9,595 nucleotides of DNA. Source: Cyanothece sp. UBA12306 (GTDB taxonomy: Bacteria > Cyanobacteriota > Cyanobacteriia > Cyanobacteriales > Microcystaceae). Where the stretch lies: NCBI GenBank assembly GCA_003448685.1, contig DLXW01000370.1, forward strand, positions 1 through 9,595, in the 5' to 3' direction. This document shows positions 1 through 6,818 of the stretch, one piece after another. Position 1 is the first letter of the stretch; each line of letters starts with the position of its first letter. A program made the translations under genes and the position numbers. Below the pieces are notes generated by a model. The model saw nothing but the letters and a program-made list of their open reading frames with translations. It was not told the origin of the DNA and did no database searches.

Positions 1-337
1 CTTTTGCAAGAGGTCTAATCTTTTGTACTAGCATTTAAGGGAAAGGTAGGGGTTAGTTATGGTTTTATAAAACAATTAAATTTGTTGTGTTTAAAGTAAG
101 GTAATCTTATAAAGAAAATCTAAAAGAAAATCAAAAAAGTTAAGTTGACCCTTTAGACTAAAGTTAGACAAGTACCGACAAGGTCTTTCTTTCATTATCA
201 ATCAAGGTTGATGAAAGATTTAAGATTAACTTGAAAGTTTTTATTGTCTAAATCTCAAAAAGAAGACTGAAATAGCAGATTGAATCTCCATTTTACGTTT
301 TCTGAGTATGGCCATTCAACAATCGAAAGAGGTAAAC
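1..337. other. Intergenic region with no recognisable gene
   Basis: Very AT-rich, with stops in all frames at short intervals. A 12-base perfect palindrome, GTTTTATAAAAC, lies at 62-73. A bulged hairpin can be drawn between CTTTCAT (189-195) and ATGAAAG (211-217). TTGACC at 145-150 resembles a -35 box but has no good -10 box at 16-18 bases. I see no convincing promoter or RNA gene, although the region should hold the promoter of the gene starting at 338. Confidence 0.6.
326..333 (+). promoter_or_regulatory. Ribosome binding site deciding the start at 338
   Basis: AAAGAGGT ends four bases before the ATG at 338. The in-frame ATG at 308, ten codons earlier, has no purine-rich stretch at the right distance. 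The match to the 16S anti-Shine-Dalgarno sequence therefore favours 338. Confidence 0.6.
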
Positions 338-1231
338 ATGGAACCAGAAACCGGAAAAATCTCCTTGAAAGTTGTGATAATTTTTACGGATAAAGCGGTT
401 TTTTCTGAAACAGGAAAACATCTATCGAATATTGAATCCTTAGTCCTACAAGAAACTTTAAACGGTAAAAAATATCCAGAAATTGCTTCTGATAATGGTT
501 ATGCTATAGAATATCTCAAGAATGATGTTGGACCGAAACTTTGGCGACGACTTTCTATTACCTTTGGCGAAAAAGTCAGCAAAGCTAATGTTAAGATTGT
601 CTTGCAAAATCATCTATATAACGAACAAGAAAGCCAGAAATCTATTACTATTAGTTCTTCCGTACCAGATTCTAATTCTCAACTATTAACTGTCCCAAAG
701 GAAGAACCTCCAAAACAAATATTACCTTTATCTGATTCCCCTCAACAATCATCAACCCAATCTGAAGTTGAACAGTTACAAAAATTTGCCAAAATTTACT
801 TCAAGAAATCCTTAGAATCTTTGCAAGGAACTTCTACACATAAAGTTCTCATGGCTTTGGCACTTTTTCCCCATGGAGCCATCCTAAAAGCTATTATGGC
901 AGTAACTGGAATCACTGATTCTAATCTGGTTAAGGATAGTTTAAATGAACTCAAGGAAATGCTACTAATTGATCATCAAGAGGAAAGATATTTTTTGCTT
1001 CCCCTGGTTGAAACATATATAATTAATGAACTTAATTGTTATCCCGAATTTGAAGAAAAAAGTAGAGAACGTTGGGTTAATTGGTATGTAGAGATGTCTC
1101 CCAAGTTTCATAGTCTAATCTTTGAAAAAGAAAAAGAAAACCTCACTAAAGTAATGGATTGGTGCGTGAATCATCAACTTTATCATCAAGTTAATCAATT
1201 ATGGCCTATGATCAAATCTTATTGCCAATAA
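338..1231 (+). CDS. HTH protein resembling a STAND/NB-ARC protein without its NTPase
   Basis: 297 residues from the ATG at 338; the ATG at 308 would add ten. Residues about 12-97 match, from memory, the N-terminal HTH domain of large cyanobacterial STAND or vWA-MoxR-associated proteins: a TGKHLS helix start, a YPEIA...GY..EYLK recognition region, and then DVGPKLW and GEKVSK. A low-complexity Ser/Pro/Gln linker follows (about 98-145). Residues about 146-230 resemble the winged helix that normally follows the NB-ARC ATPase (KVLMALALFP..., then RYFLLPLVETYI). Residues 231-297 resemble the start of the following helical repeats (RERWVNWYVE, ENLTKVMDWC). No Walker A (GxxxxGK[ST]) or Walker B motif is present, and the protein stops where helical repeats would continue. 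It may be a stand-alone adaptor or regulator, or a deletion remnant that is still open. It converges on the next gene with ten bases between stops. Confidence 0.65.
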   Translation: MEPETGKISLKVVIIFTDKAVFSETGKHLSNIESLVLQETLNGKKYPEIASDNGYAIEYLKNDVGPKLWRRLSITFGEKVSKANVKIVLQNHLYNEQESQKSITISSSVPDSNSQLLTVPKEEPPKQILPLSDSPQQSSTQSEVEQLQKFAKIYFKKSLESLQGTSTHKVLMALALFPHGAILKAIMAVTGITDSNLVKDSLNELKEMLLIDHQEERYFLLPLVETYIINELNCYPEFEEKSRERWVNWYVEMSPKFHSLIFEKEKENLTKVMDWCVNHQLYHQVNQLWPMIKSYCQ

Positions 1232-1241
1232 TTATTAATTG

Positions 1242-1808
1242 TTAATCAACAGTTACTATTACCGCTTCAGTACAAATTGCATTTAATTTTCGATCCCAGG
1301 GATCAACTGGAACTTGCGATATATAGGCAAAATCAAAAATAATCCCCAATGTTGGAATATCTTGCCATTGAGGAGAACTCAATAAACGATCATAAAAACC
1401 GCCACCATATCCTAAGCGATATCCTTGGTGATCACAAGCGACTGCTGGAACCAAGATTAAATCAACTTCACAAGGGTTTAAAATAGGTGCATCACGATGG
1501 GGTTCTAAAATGCCATAATTTCCCTTTTCTAAAGTATCTCCAGGAGTCCAAAGATGCCATACCAAGGATTGATCAACGCAACGAGAAAATCCCCAACAAC
1601 GTCCATCAGTGAACAAAGAATCAAGCATCGGTTCTTGACGAAAGGAAAAATAAGCTAAAATTGTACGTGCTTCTTGAAATAAGGGAAAAGATTGCAAATT
1701 TTGACAGATTAAATCGCTTTTTTCTTGCCAAGTCTTTTCTTCGAGAAGTTGACGTTGCTTTAATAATTGTCTTCTTAGTTGTTTTTTGCTTATTGATGAC
1801 TGATTCAC
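1242..1808 (-). CDS. 5-formyltetrahydrofolate cyclo-ligase (MTHFS family)
   Basis: 188 residues, the usual length of the family. The enzyme uses ATP to convert 5-formyl-THF to 5,10-methenyl-THF in the cytoplasm, returning a storage or inhibitory folate to the one-carbon pool. The family signature is clear at about residues 115-142: VDLILVPAVACD followed by G.RLGYGGGFYDRLL, which forms the folate and ATP-phosphate site. The basic N-terminal helix (KKQLRRQLLKQR) carries the Lys/Arg expected to contact ATP. Residues 51-60 (AYFSFRQEP) fit the substrate pocket region. The start is a GTG at 1806-1808. The frame is open upstream to a stop at 1899-1901 but offers no ATG, GTG or TTG there, so GTG is the first usable codon. 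Its Shine-Dalgarno match is weak. The gene stands alone, convergent with the upstream-side gene. Confidence 0.93.
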   Translation of the reverse strand: MNQSSISKKQLRRQLLKQRQLLEEKTWQEKSDLICQNLQSFPLFQEARTILAYFSFRQEPMLDSLFTDGRCWGFSRCVDQSLVWHLWTPGDTLEKGNYGILEPHRDAPILNPCEVDLILVPAVACDHQGYRLGYGGGFYDRLLSSPQWQDIPTLGIIFDFAYISQVPVDPWDRKLNAICTEAVIVTVD

Positions 1809-1839
1809 GATATTTAAGCCAGTTTTTGCTTCGTTATGA

Positions 1840-1848
1840 GTTATAGCA
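1840..1848 (-). promoter_or_regulatory. Possible extended -10 promoter for the cyclo-ligase gene
   Basis: On the minus strand TGCTATAAC gives an extended -10 element (TGN plus TATAAC, five of six to consensus). Transcription would start about 25 bases before the GTG start at 1808. No -35 box is visible at 17-18 bases, as is common for cyanobacterial promoters of this kind. This is inferred from motif and position only. Confidence 0.35.
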
Positions 1849-1873
1849 GTTTTGTTAAGAACTATTGATACTT

Positions 1874-2006
1874 TTGATCCCCAAGGGGGAATATTTAGTC
1901 AGGGTTTCTTAAATTTTTATAAACTTATATACAATATTTAAGATAAAACTGTAACAATAGATACAGAAATGTCCTAATGATGTTCAATTATCGTCTTGGG
2001 GATCAA
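1874..2006. repeat. 12-base perfect inverted repeat, arms 1874-1885 and 1995-2006
   Basis: TTGATCCCCAAG at 1874-1885 is the exact reverse complement of CTTGGGGATCAA at 1995-2006, with a 109-base AT-rich spacer. The arms lie between the divergent cyclo-ligase and DUF4278 genes. They could be paired sites for a dimeric regulator or the base of a long hairpin, and neither role can be decided from sequence. The rest of the 1809-2090 interval shows no open frame of note. Confidence 0.5.
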
Positions 2007-2023
2007 GTTTAAGTCATGAAATA

Positions 2024-2056
2024 TTGACATTGACCCTGAGTCATAATACTTATCAT
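2024..2056 (+). promoter_or_regulatory. Possible promoter for the DUF4278 gene
   Basis: Overlapping -35-like hexamers TTGACA (2024-2029) and TTGACC (2030-2035) are followed by TATCAT (2051-2056), which matches TATAAT at five of six positions. The spacing is 15 bases from the second hexamer and 21 from the first, so neither pairing is ideal. A transcript would begin near 2063, leaving a leader of about 28 bases that carries a good ribosome site (TAGGAG, 2078-2083). Confidence 0.35.
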
Positions 2057-2090
2057 TTTAAAGGTTGAGTAAAAATAGTAGGAGTTTCAG

Positions 2091-2273
2091 ATGAAATTAT
2101 CATTTCGGGGAACAAAATACGATTATAATCCTATCACTTTAGAAGTAACTGAAGAAGGGATCGGAGGAACTTATCGGGGGGTTATTTGGAAATCCTCTCG
2201 TTATCGTCAAGTTTCAAATTATCATTTTTCAGATCAGATTATGACTTATCGAGGAGTAACTTATCATCAATAA
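2091..2273 (+). CDS. Small DUF4278 domain protein
   Basis: 60 residues. The protein has the cyanobacterial DUF4278 layout: an opening MKLSFRGTKYDYNP segment, a central EVTE...GGTYRG segment, and a closing MTYRGVTY segment. The FRG/YRG plus aromatic motif thus occurs three times (about residues 5-7, 28-30 and 53-55), which suggests short related beta-hairpins. The function of the family is unknown. No signal peptide or membrane segment is present. TAGGAG ends seven bases before the ATG, so the start is well supported. The next gene begins 87 bases downstream on the same strand, and co-transcription is possible but unproven. Confidence 0.85.
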   Translation: MKLSFRGTKYDYNPITLEVTEEGIGGTYRGVIWKSSRYRQVSNYHFSDQIMTYRGVTYHQ

Positions 2274-2360
2274 GCTTACATTTTTGTGTCATACTTCTCC
2301 CATTCTTAACCCTTTTTATCGTCATTTTTCTGACTAACATCATAACGCAATATAAAACTT

Positions 2361-2738
2361 ATGCAAACCTCTGCTTTTGATGATCATCAATCCACTTTCT
2401 TAAGTCATAATTTGAGACAAGGATTAGACTACCATTATCCTAGACATATCGGATTGAAAATACCGTCTTTGTTGCGAAAACATCGAGATATTGTATTAGA
2501 TAAATCATCCTTTTCTCAAATGTCAAGACTTTCTAGTATTTCTAGACAATCACCCAATGAAAGTTGTCCAATTCCCGTGAAACAATCTCGGAAAGTTTTT
2601 ACCAATAGTCTTTCTAAAACCCATCTAGAAAACATCCGTAATAGTCTAGAACATCGATTAGAAATTGCCAAAAGTCAAGGTAATCAAGAGTTGATTGGTT
2701 TATTGGAAAAAGAGTCTCAATATCTATTGACTTTTTAG
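2361..2738 (+). CDS. Hypothetical protein with a conserved-looking C-terminal helix
   Basis: 125 residues, not assigned to a named family. Residues 1-85 are rich in Ser, His, Arg and Gln and look disordered, with one short hydrophobic patch (IGLKIPSLLRK, 30-40). Residues about 88-122 are predicted helical and acidic/basic amphipathic (HLENIRNSLEHRLEIAKSQ, then NQELIGLLEKES). From memory, this block resembles short uncharacterised cyanobacterial proteins that consist of little else. No membrane segment, signal peptide or metal-binding motif is visible. The ATG at 2361 lacks a Shine-Dalgarno sequence, as often happens in cyanobacteria. An internal ATG at 2520 would keep the C-terminal block but also lacks one. 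The gene converges on dnaE-C with 45 bases between stops and no obvious terminator hairpin. Confidence 0.65.
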   Translation: MQTSAFDDHQSTFLSHNLRQGLDYHYPRHIGLKIPSLLRKHRDIVLDKSSFSQMSRLSSISRQSPNESCPIPVKQSRKVFTNSLSKTHLENIRNSLEHRLEIAKSQGNQELIGLLEKESQYLLTF

Positions 2739-2783
2739 CTTTATTATTGACCATGAACAGATATTAAAGGGAGTTAGAAGTCA

Positions 2784-4130
2784 TTAGTTGCTCATTAGAG
2801 GACTAGTATAAGCATTAAATCCAGCATGATTGAGGGAGGTTATGGCACTAAATTCATTTTGTACCCAATAATTTGTCCCTAAGCGAATAAATTGCTGATT
2901 AATGCTGGTTCCGATAATAGCAATAACTGGAATTTTAGCTCGACTTTTATCACCTGAATGTTCTTGGAGAATCCCCTTTAAACTATTTTGTGAAACAGGA
3001 TTCATCGCTTGTTGAGGAGTTAGTCTGATCATAATAATTCTTAATTGGTCAATAGTTTCAGTATCTTCTACAATTAATTGAACTTTATCATCCCTACGGT
3101 CAACTTTTCCCCAAACAATCAGATGAGCATCTTCAACAAGTAAATTATCAATTTTCTCATAAGTATCAGAAAAAACTACTGCTTCTGATTGTCCCGACAT
3201 ATCTTCTAAGGTCAAAAACGCCATATTTTTACCCTGTTTAGTAACAATTCTTTTGATGTTATTGACAATTACTACAGCGCTGACTTTTTGTTTAGCCTTT
3301 TGTTCCTCTAATTCCCTTAAATTAATAGGAGCAAGAATCTCGGCTGCTTTTTTTACTGAGTTTAAAGGATGTTCTGAAACATAAAATCCTAGATGTTCTT
3401 TTTCTAACTTTAGTCTTTCTGGTAAGGGATAATCAGCTACAGGATCAGAACTGGGTGATTGCTCAAACTCAGAGTTAATAGACCCATTTTTTGTGCTATT
3501 ATTTTCTACTAAATCAAATAGATTTAATTGTCCACTTTCTTTTTCTTTAGCTCGTTTTTGCGCCCATGATATGACTAATTCAAGATCATTAATTAATTGC
3601 TTTCTATTATTATTGATTTTATCAAATGCTCCACAATAGATCAATGTTTCTAATGCTCTCTTATTAATAAGACGCAAATCAACACGACTACAAAAATCAG
3701 CTAATGATTCAAAATTCCCCTTTTCTTCTCTAGCTTCAAGAATAGTATTAATTGCACCTTCTCCTAAGTTTTTAACCGCCGATAAACCAAAAAGGATATC
3801 GTTCCCAATGGGAGTAAAATCTCTAAAAGAACGGTTAATATGGGGTGGCTCTACATTAATACCCATTTTTTGACAATTCTCTCGGTATTTTTCTACTTTA
3901 TCTTGATTGTCACTGCTTGCTGTCAATAAAGCTGCCATGTATTCCACAGGATAATTCGCTTTTAAATAAGCAGTTTGATAGGTAACATAGGCGTAGGCTG
4001 TAGAATGGGATTTATTAAAACAGTTAGAGGCCACCGCTCCATTAGCTAACAAGAAATTATGATCTCGAAGAACACCAATATCATAAACAGGCTGTGTTCC
4101 TAAAGATTGACAACTAATAATTTTAACCAT
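2784..4130 (-). CDS. dnaE: DNA polymerase III alpha subunit, C-terminal half with split intein
   Basis: 448 residues. Cyanobacteria encode the replicative polymerase in two separated genes, and the halves are joined by protein trans-splicing. Residues 1-36 are the C-intein. The C-extein begins at Cys37 with [25 protein letters not shown], the conserved segment of bacterial DnaE. A helix-hairpin-helix region follows (about 100-170, ending [15 protein letters not shown]). Then come an internal beta-clamp binding motif QLNLF (201-205), the [10 protein letters not shown] segment (247-256), an OB-fold (about 280-360; [28 protein letters not shown]) and a C-terminal tail to 448. The polymerase catalytic aspartates and PHP domain belong to the other half, which is outside this window. 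The start is ATG at 4130, exactly where C-intein precursors begin. The gene is divergent from the glycosyltransferase gene, with 51 bases between starts. This is the normal cyanobacterial arrangement, not a truncation. Confidence 0.97.
   Translation of the reverse strand: MVKIISCQSLGTQPVYDIGVLRDHNFLLANGAVASNCFNKSHSTAYAYVTYQTAYLKANYPVEYMAALLTASSDNQDKVEKYRENCQKMGINVEPPHINRSFRDFTPIGNDILFGLSAVKNLGEGAINTILEAREEKGNFESLADFCSRVDLRLINKRALETLIYCGAFDKINNNRKQLINDLELVISWAQKRAKEKESGQLNLFDLVENNSTKNGSINSEFEQSPSSDPVADYPLPERLKLEKEHLGFYVSEHPLNSVKKAAEILAPINLRELEEQKAKQKVSAVVIVNNIKRIVTKQGKNMAFLTLEDMSGQSEAVVFSDTYEKIDNLLVEDAHLIVWGKVDRRDDKVQLIVEDTETIDQLRIIMIRLTPQQAMNPVSQNSLKGILQEHSGDKSRAKIPVIAIIGTSINQQFIRLGTNYWVQNEFSAITSLNHAGFNAYTSPLMSN
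4023..4130 (-). other. C-terminal half of the DnaE split intein (residues 1-36)
   Basis: The 36 codons encode a typical DnaE C-intein. Block F is VYDIGV..DHNFLL (residues 15-28, with His24). Block G is NGAVASN (30-36), ending in Asn36, which cyclises to release the intein. The +1 nucleophile is Cys37 (codon TGT at 4020-4022), followed by Phe-Asn, the usual +2 and +3 residues. Ser35 is the penultimate residue, where most inteins have His, as in other DnaE split inteins. The N-intein partner must be encoded at the end of dnaE-N elsewhere in the genome. Confidence 0.96.
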
Positions 4131-4181
4131 TGTGTTTGAACCTATGATAACCTGGGAAAGTGAGAAAAGTTGATTAAAAAA
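4131..4181. promoter_or_regulatory. 51-base divergent spacer that must hold two promoters
   Basis: The spacer separates the start codons of dnaE-C and the glycosyltransferase. CCTATGATAACC (4141-4152) reads as TATGAT on the plus strand (4143-4148) and TATCAT on the minus strand, each five of six to a -10 box, so the two elements overlap. Neither has a good -35 box at normal spacing. The promoters may therefore overlap, or one may begin inside the opposite gene. Confidence 0.3.
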
Positions 4182-5165
4182 ATGGATCTCGGTATTGTCA
4201 TTATTAACTATCGCACACCCTATCTAGTGATTGACTGTTTAGAATCACTCCAACCTCAAATAGACATTAATAAACATCGTGTCATTTTAGTGGATAACGA
4301 TTCAGGTGATGACTCGCTTTCCATTCTAGAACAAGCGATTTTGCAGCATCAATGGAATGAGTGGGTTAATCTCTTACCTTCCCCCGTTAATGGTGGATTT
4401 TCTGCGGGAAATAACCTAGGAATCAAAGCAGTTACAGCCGAGAACTATCTGCTCCTTAATAGTGATACTATCGTTAGGCCAGGAGCGATCGCTTCATTGC
4501 TCAAAGGGATGACAGAAAATCCAGAAGCAGGATTAATTAGTCCCCGTTTAGAATGGCCCGACGGAACCCCCCAAATTAGCTGTTTTCGCAATCATTCCCC
4601 AGTTAGCGAATTAATTAATTCAGCCGGAACTGGGCCGATTACCAGTTTATTTTCCTCTTATAATGTACCTATTTCCGTCTCTGATAGTCCTTTTGAACCC
4701 CAATGGACGAGTTTTGCCTGTGTTCTAATTCGTCGGCAGGTAATTGAGCAAATTGGCTTGATGGACGAGGGATATTTTATGTATTTTGATGATAATGATT
4801 ATTGTCGCCGTGCTAGAGAAGCAGGGTGGAAAGTGTTACATTGGCCTGATGCTCATGTAGTCCATCTGAGGGGAGGAAGCGGTTCAGTCAAATCTGATCT
4901 TGCCAAGCGTAAACGTCCTCGTAACTATCTTTATGCCTCTCGTTCTCGGTATTTTGCCAAGTTTTACGGAATATTAGGCTTATGGGTTGCCAATCTATTT
5001 TGGTTAATGGGAAGGAGTGTCTCTTTAATGCGAGAATTAATTGGAGAACGTCCCACCCATATTTGTGAATATGCAGAGCAAGATATTTGGATTAATTGGC
5101 AGAATCCTTTAAAACTCCCCGTTCTTCCCCAAAGCACTAAAATTAATCATGAACAAACTTCCTGA
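4182..5165 (+). CDS. Family 2 glycosyltransferase (rhamnosyltransferase-like, GT-A fold)
   Basis: 327 residues from the ATG at 4182. An in-frame TTG at 4170 would add four, and neither start has a clear ribosome site. The protein should transfer a sugar from a nucleotide donor to a growing glycan at the cytoplasmic face of the membrane. Numbered from 4182, [11 protein letters not shown] (3-13) is the first strand. VDNDSGDDS (37-45) binds the nucleotide. [12 protein letters not shown] (70-81) is typical of the rhamnosyltransferase-like group. LLLNSDT (90-96) supplies the DxD-like metal site. [17 protein letters not shown] (200-216) is the acceptor and catalytic-base region. A hydrophobic stretch near 264-278 may associate with the membrane. 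The protein lacks the multiple membrane spans of polysaccharide synthases. Its 3' end overlaps the sulfotransferase gene by 17 bases, so the two are probably one unit. Donor and acceptor cannot be told from sequence. Confidence 0.9.
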   Translation: MDLGIVIINYRTPYLVIDCLESLQPQIDINKHRVILVDNDSGDDSLSILEQAILQHQWNEWVNLLPSPVNGGFSAGNNLGIKAVTAENYLLLNSDTIVRPGAIASLLKGMTENPEAGLISPRLEWPDGTPQISCFRNHSPVSELINSAGTGPITSLFSSYNVPISVSDSPFEPQWTSFACVLIRRQVIEQIGLMDEGYFMYFDDNDYCRRAREAGWKVLHWPDAHVVHLRGGSGSVKSDLAKRKRPRNYLYASRSRYFAKFYGILGLWVANLFWLMGRSVSLMRELIGERPTHICEYAEQDIWINWQNPLKLPVLPQSTKINHEQTS

Positions 5166-6018
5166 TTTTATTATTATTGGTGCCATGAAATGCGCCACCA
5201 GTTCTCTCCATGAACAACTGGCTAAACAACCAGGTATTTTCATGAGTGAACTCAAAGAACCTAATTTTTTTAGTGATGATGAACAATATGTTAGGGGAAT
5301 AGATTGGTATTTATCCCACTTTAGCGATGCTTCTCCTGATGAAATTTGTGGAGAATCAAGCACCCACTATACCAAACTTCCTACCTATCCCCACACTATT
5401 GAGCGTTTACAAAAATATCTACCTAACGCTAAATTTATCTATGTCATGCGCCATCCCATTGATCGCTTGATTTCCCAATATATTCATGAATGGAGTCAAC
5501 GGGTGATCACAGTGGATATTAATCAGGCAATATATCAACATCCAGAACTGATTGAATATAGTCTTTATACTAAACAACTTAAACCTTATTTTGAGGCATT
5601 TGGAAAAGGAAGAGTTTTCCCGCTCTTTTTTGAAAGAATATTAAGTAATAAGCAACAAGAACTAGAAGGAATTTGCGAATTTATTGGCTATAAAGGCCAA
5701 GCAAAATGGAATGAACAACTCAATGCGAGTAATGTCTCCAATCAACGGATGATTAAGAGTAAATGGCGCAATTTTTTCGTAAATACCCCTGGATTAAGAG
5801 AAATAAGACGTTGGTTTATTCCAAAAAGCTTTCGTAATTGGGTTAAAAATTTCTGGACAATGCAAAATAAACCAGAATTAACCCCTGAAAATATTAAATA
5901 TCTTCAAGAAATTTTTGATCAAGATTTAGGAAATTTGGGAGCTTGGTTAGGGATAGAGATAAACTGTGATAACTTTAAAAAAATAGCGACAACCTCTTCA
6001 ATTCATTGGGTAGAATAA
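5149..6018 (+). CDS. PAPS-dependent sulfotransferase domain protein
   Basis: 289 residues, the usual length of a soluble single-domain sulfotransferase. The family moves a sulfuryl group from PAPS to a hydroxyl or amine. The 5'-phosphosulfate loop is [16 protein letters not shown] (residues 5-20), with Lys14 as the expected catalytic/PAPS-contacting lysine. The 3'-phosphate site is FIYVMRHPIDRLISQY (96-111), with Arg101 and Ser109. KEPNFFSDD (36-44) and GESSTHYTKLP (68-78) fit the carbohydrate-type (heparan N-sulfotransferase-like) branch, in which they line the acceptor groove. There is no signal peptide or membrane anchor, so it is probably cytoplasmic. The ATG lies inside the end of the glycosyltransferase gene in another frame and lacks a Shine-Dalgarno sequence, which suggests translational coupling. 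By context the acceptor may be the glycan made by its neighbour. It converges on the DUF4330 gene with 22 bases between stops. Confidence 0.9.
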   Translation: MNKLPDFIIIGAMKCATSSLHEQLAKQPGIFMSELKEPNFFSDDEQYVRGIDWYLSHFSDASPDEICGESSTHYTKLPTYPHTIERLQKYLPNAKFIYVMRHPIDRLISQYIHEWSQRVITVDINQAIYQHPELIEYSLYTKQLKPYFEAFGKGRVFPLFFERILSNKQQELEGICEFIGYKGQAKWNEQLNASNVSNQRMIKSKWRNFFVNTPGLREIRRWFIPKSFRNWVKNFWTMQNKPELTPENIKYLQEIFDQDLGNLGAWLGIEINCDNFKKIATTSSIHWVE

Positions 6019-6040
6019 ATCAATAACTTTTGCCATTAAT

Positions 6041-6571
6041 TTAATTCAAAATTCTGACATCAATGGTACTGGTATTAAAATTATAGTCCTTTCCTTCTAA
6101 CTCAATTAGTGTACCAATTTTGACTTTTTGATTGCCTAAAACCGCTCCTGTATCAGTCATTTGAGCTTGTCCCTCCAAGGTAATAATCATATCCTTAAAA
6201 AAGACAACTTCTGGTCTAGGATCAGGAAGTGCTTTAACCGAACCATCGGGTTGAGGGACAACTGTAGTGCGTGGTAAGGGTTGAACAGATTTAATTTTGA
6301 CTTCCCCTGCTGGTTGATTACGAATAACAATATTAGTCTTTTTGGTATCATTAAATTGTTCTATTAAAGACTCAGGGTTACTTACTCCTAAACCTCGAAC
6401 AATAACATCAACTTCAATTGGTTTTTTGGCAACTTGTGCGATGGTACTTACTCCTGATTTGCCAGGAACAACAAAAATACCAACAATAACTAGCAAAATT
6501 ATCAAAGCTGCACCAAAATCTAAAATACTAACTTTACCGAATAAACGTCCTTTAGAATCTAATAACTTCAT
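6041..6571 (-). CDS. DUF4330 membrane-anchored protein
   Basis: 176 residues from the ATG at 6571. A TTG two codons upstream (6577) is possible but has no better ribosome site. The N-terminus shows the DUF4330 pattern: a basic start with KLLDSKGRLFGK, then one hydrophobic segment at about residues 16-35 (ILDFGAALIILLVIVGIFVV) ending in PG. This looks like a signal anchor that leaves the rest outside the cytoplasmic membrane. The exposed part (about 45-176) is beta-rich. It has a VDVIVRG strand, a Pro-rich loop (about 95-120) and a final ELEGKDYNFNTSTIDVRIL segment. The role of the family is unknown. The gene is transcribed alone, facing the sulfotransferase gene at its 3' end and divergent from the Dabb gene. 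Confidence 0.85.
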   Translation of the reverse strand: MKLLDSKGRLFGKVSILDFGAALIILLVIVGIFVVPGKSGVSTIAQVAKKPIEVDVIVRGLGVSNPESLIEQFNDTKKTNIVIRNQPAGEVKIKSVQPLPRTTVVPQPDGSVKALPDPRPEVVFFKDMIITLEGQAQMTDTGAVLGNQKVKIGTLIELEGKDYNFNTSTIDVRILN

Positions 6572-6818
6572 AATCAAAAAGTAATTTTAGGGGAATATAT
6601 AGACCAAATCAAGACTTTATCAAAGAATTTACTTGAATATCTTAATGCTAATCACCAAGAGACTGAGCTAATTCTATTATACTCTTTGATTGTCTCAACA
6701 TTAGAAGACGAATCAGGCGACTAAAAGTATCCCGAATCTTGCTTGACTTTAATATAGCTTTAGTGGGACTGTAGTTAAAGTAAGACTAGAGGTTAAAGTT
6801 TAAGGAGAAACTAATTCT

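Noticed and set aside
1661..1846. Plus-strand open frame of 61 codons
   Set aside because: It lies almost wholly antisense to the well-supported cyclo-ligase gene and has no recognisable domain.
2186..2380. Plus-strand open frame of 64 codons
   Set aside because: It overlaps the DUF4278 gene in another frame and runs on into AT-rich spacer. Its hydrophobic end reflects T-rich DNA rather than a convincing membrane protein.
4107..4112. TTGACA as a -35 box for the glycosyltransferase gene
   Set aside because: The nearest -10-like hexamer (4143-4148) is 30 bases away, far beyond workable spacing, and the hexamer lies in intein coding sequence.
2784..4130. dnaE read as a 5'-truncated pseudogene
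   Set aside because: It begins exactly with an intact C-intein, which is the normal split arrangement in cyanobacteria.
5109..5363. Minus-strand open frame of 84 codons
   Set aside because: It is antisense to the glycosyltransferase end and the sulfotransferase start, both of which have clear family motifs.
6342..6584. Plus-strand open frame of 80 codons
   Set aside because: It is antisense to the DUF4330 gene, including its membrane segment, and no domain was recognised.
6774..6799. GTTAAAGT twice, considered as a Pho box
   Set aside because: The copies are 18 bases apart, not the 11-base period of cyanobacterial PhoB-type direct repeats, and the sequence match is poor.
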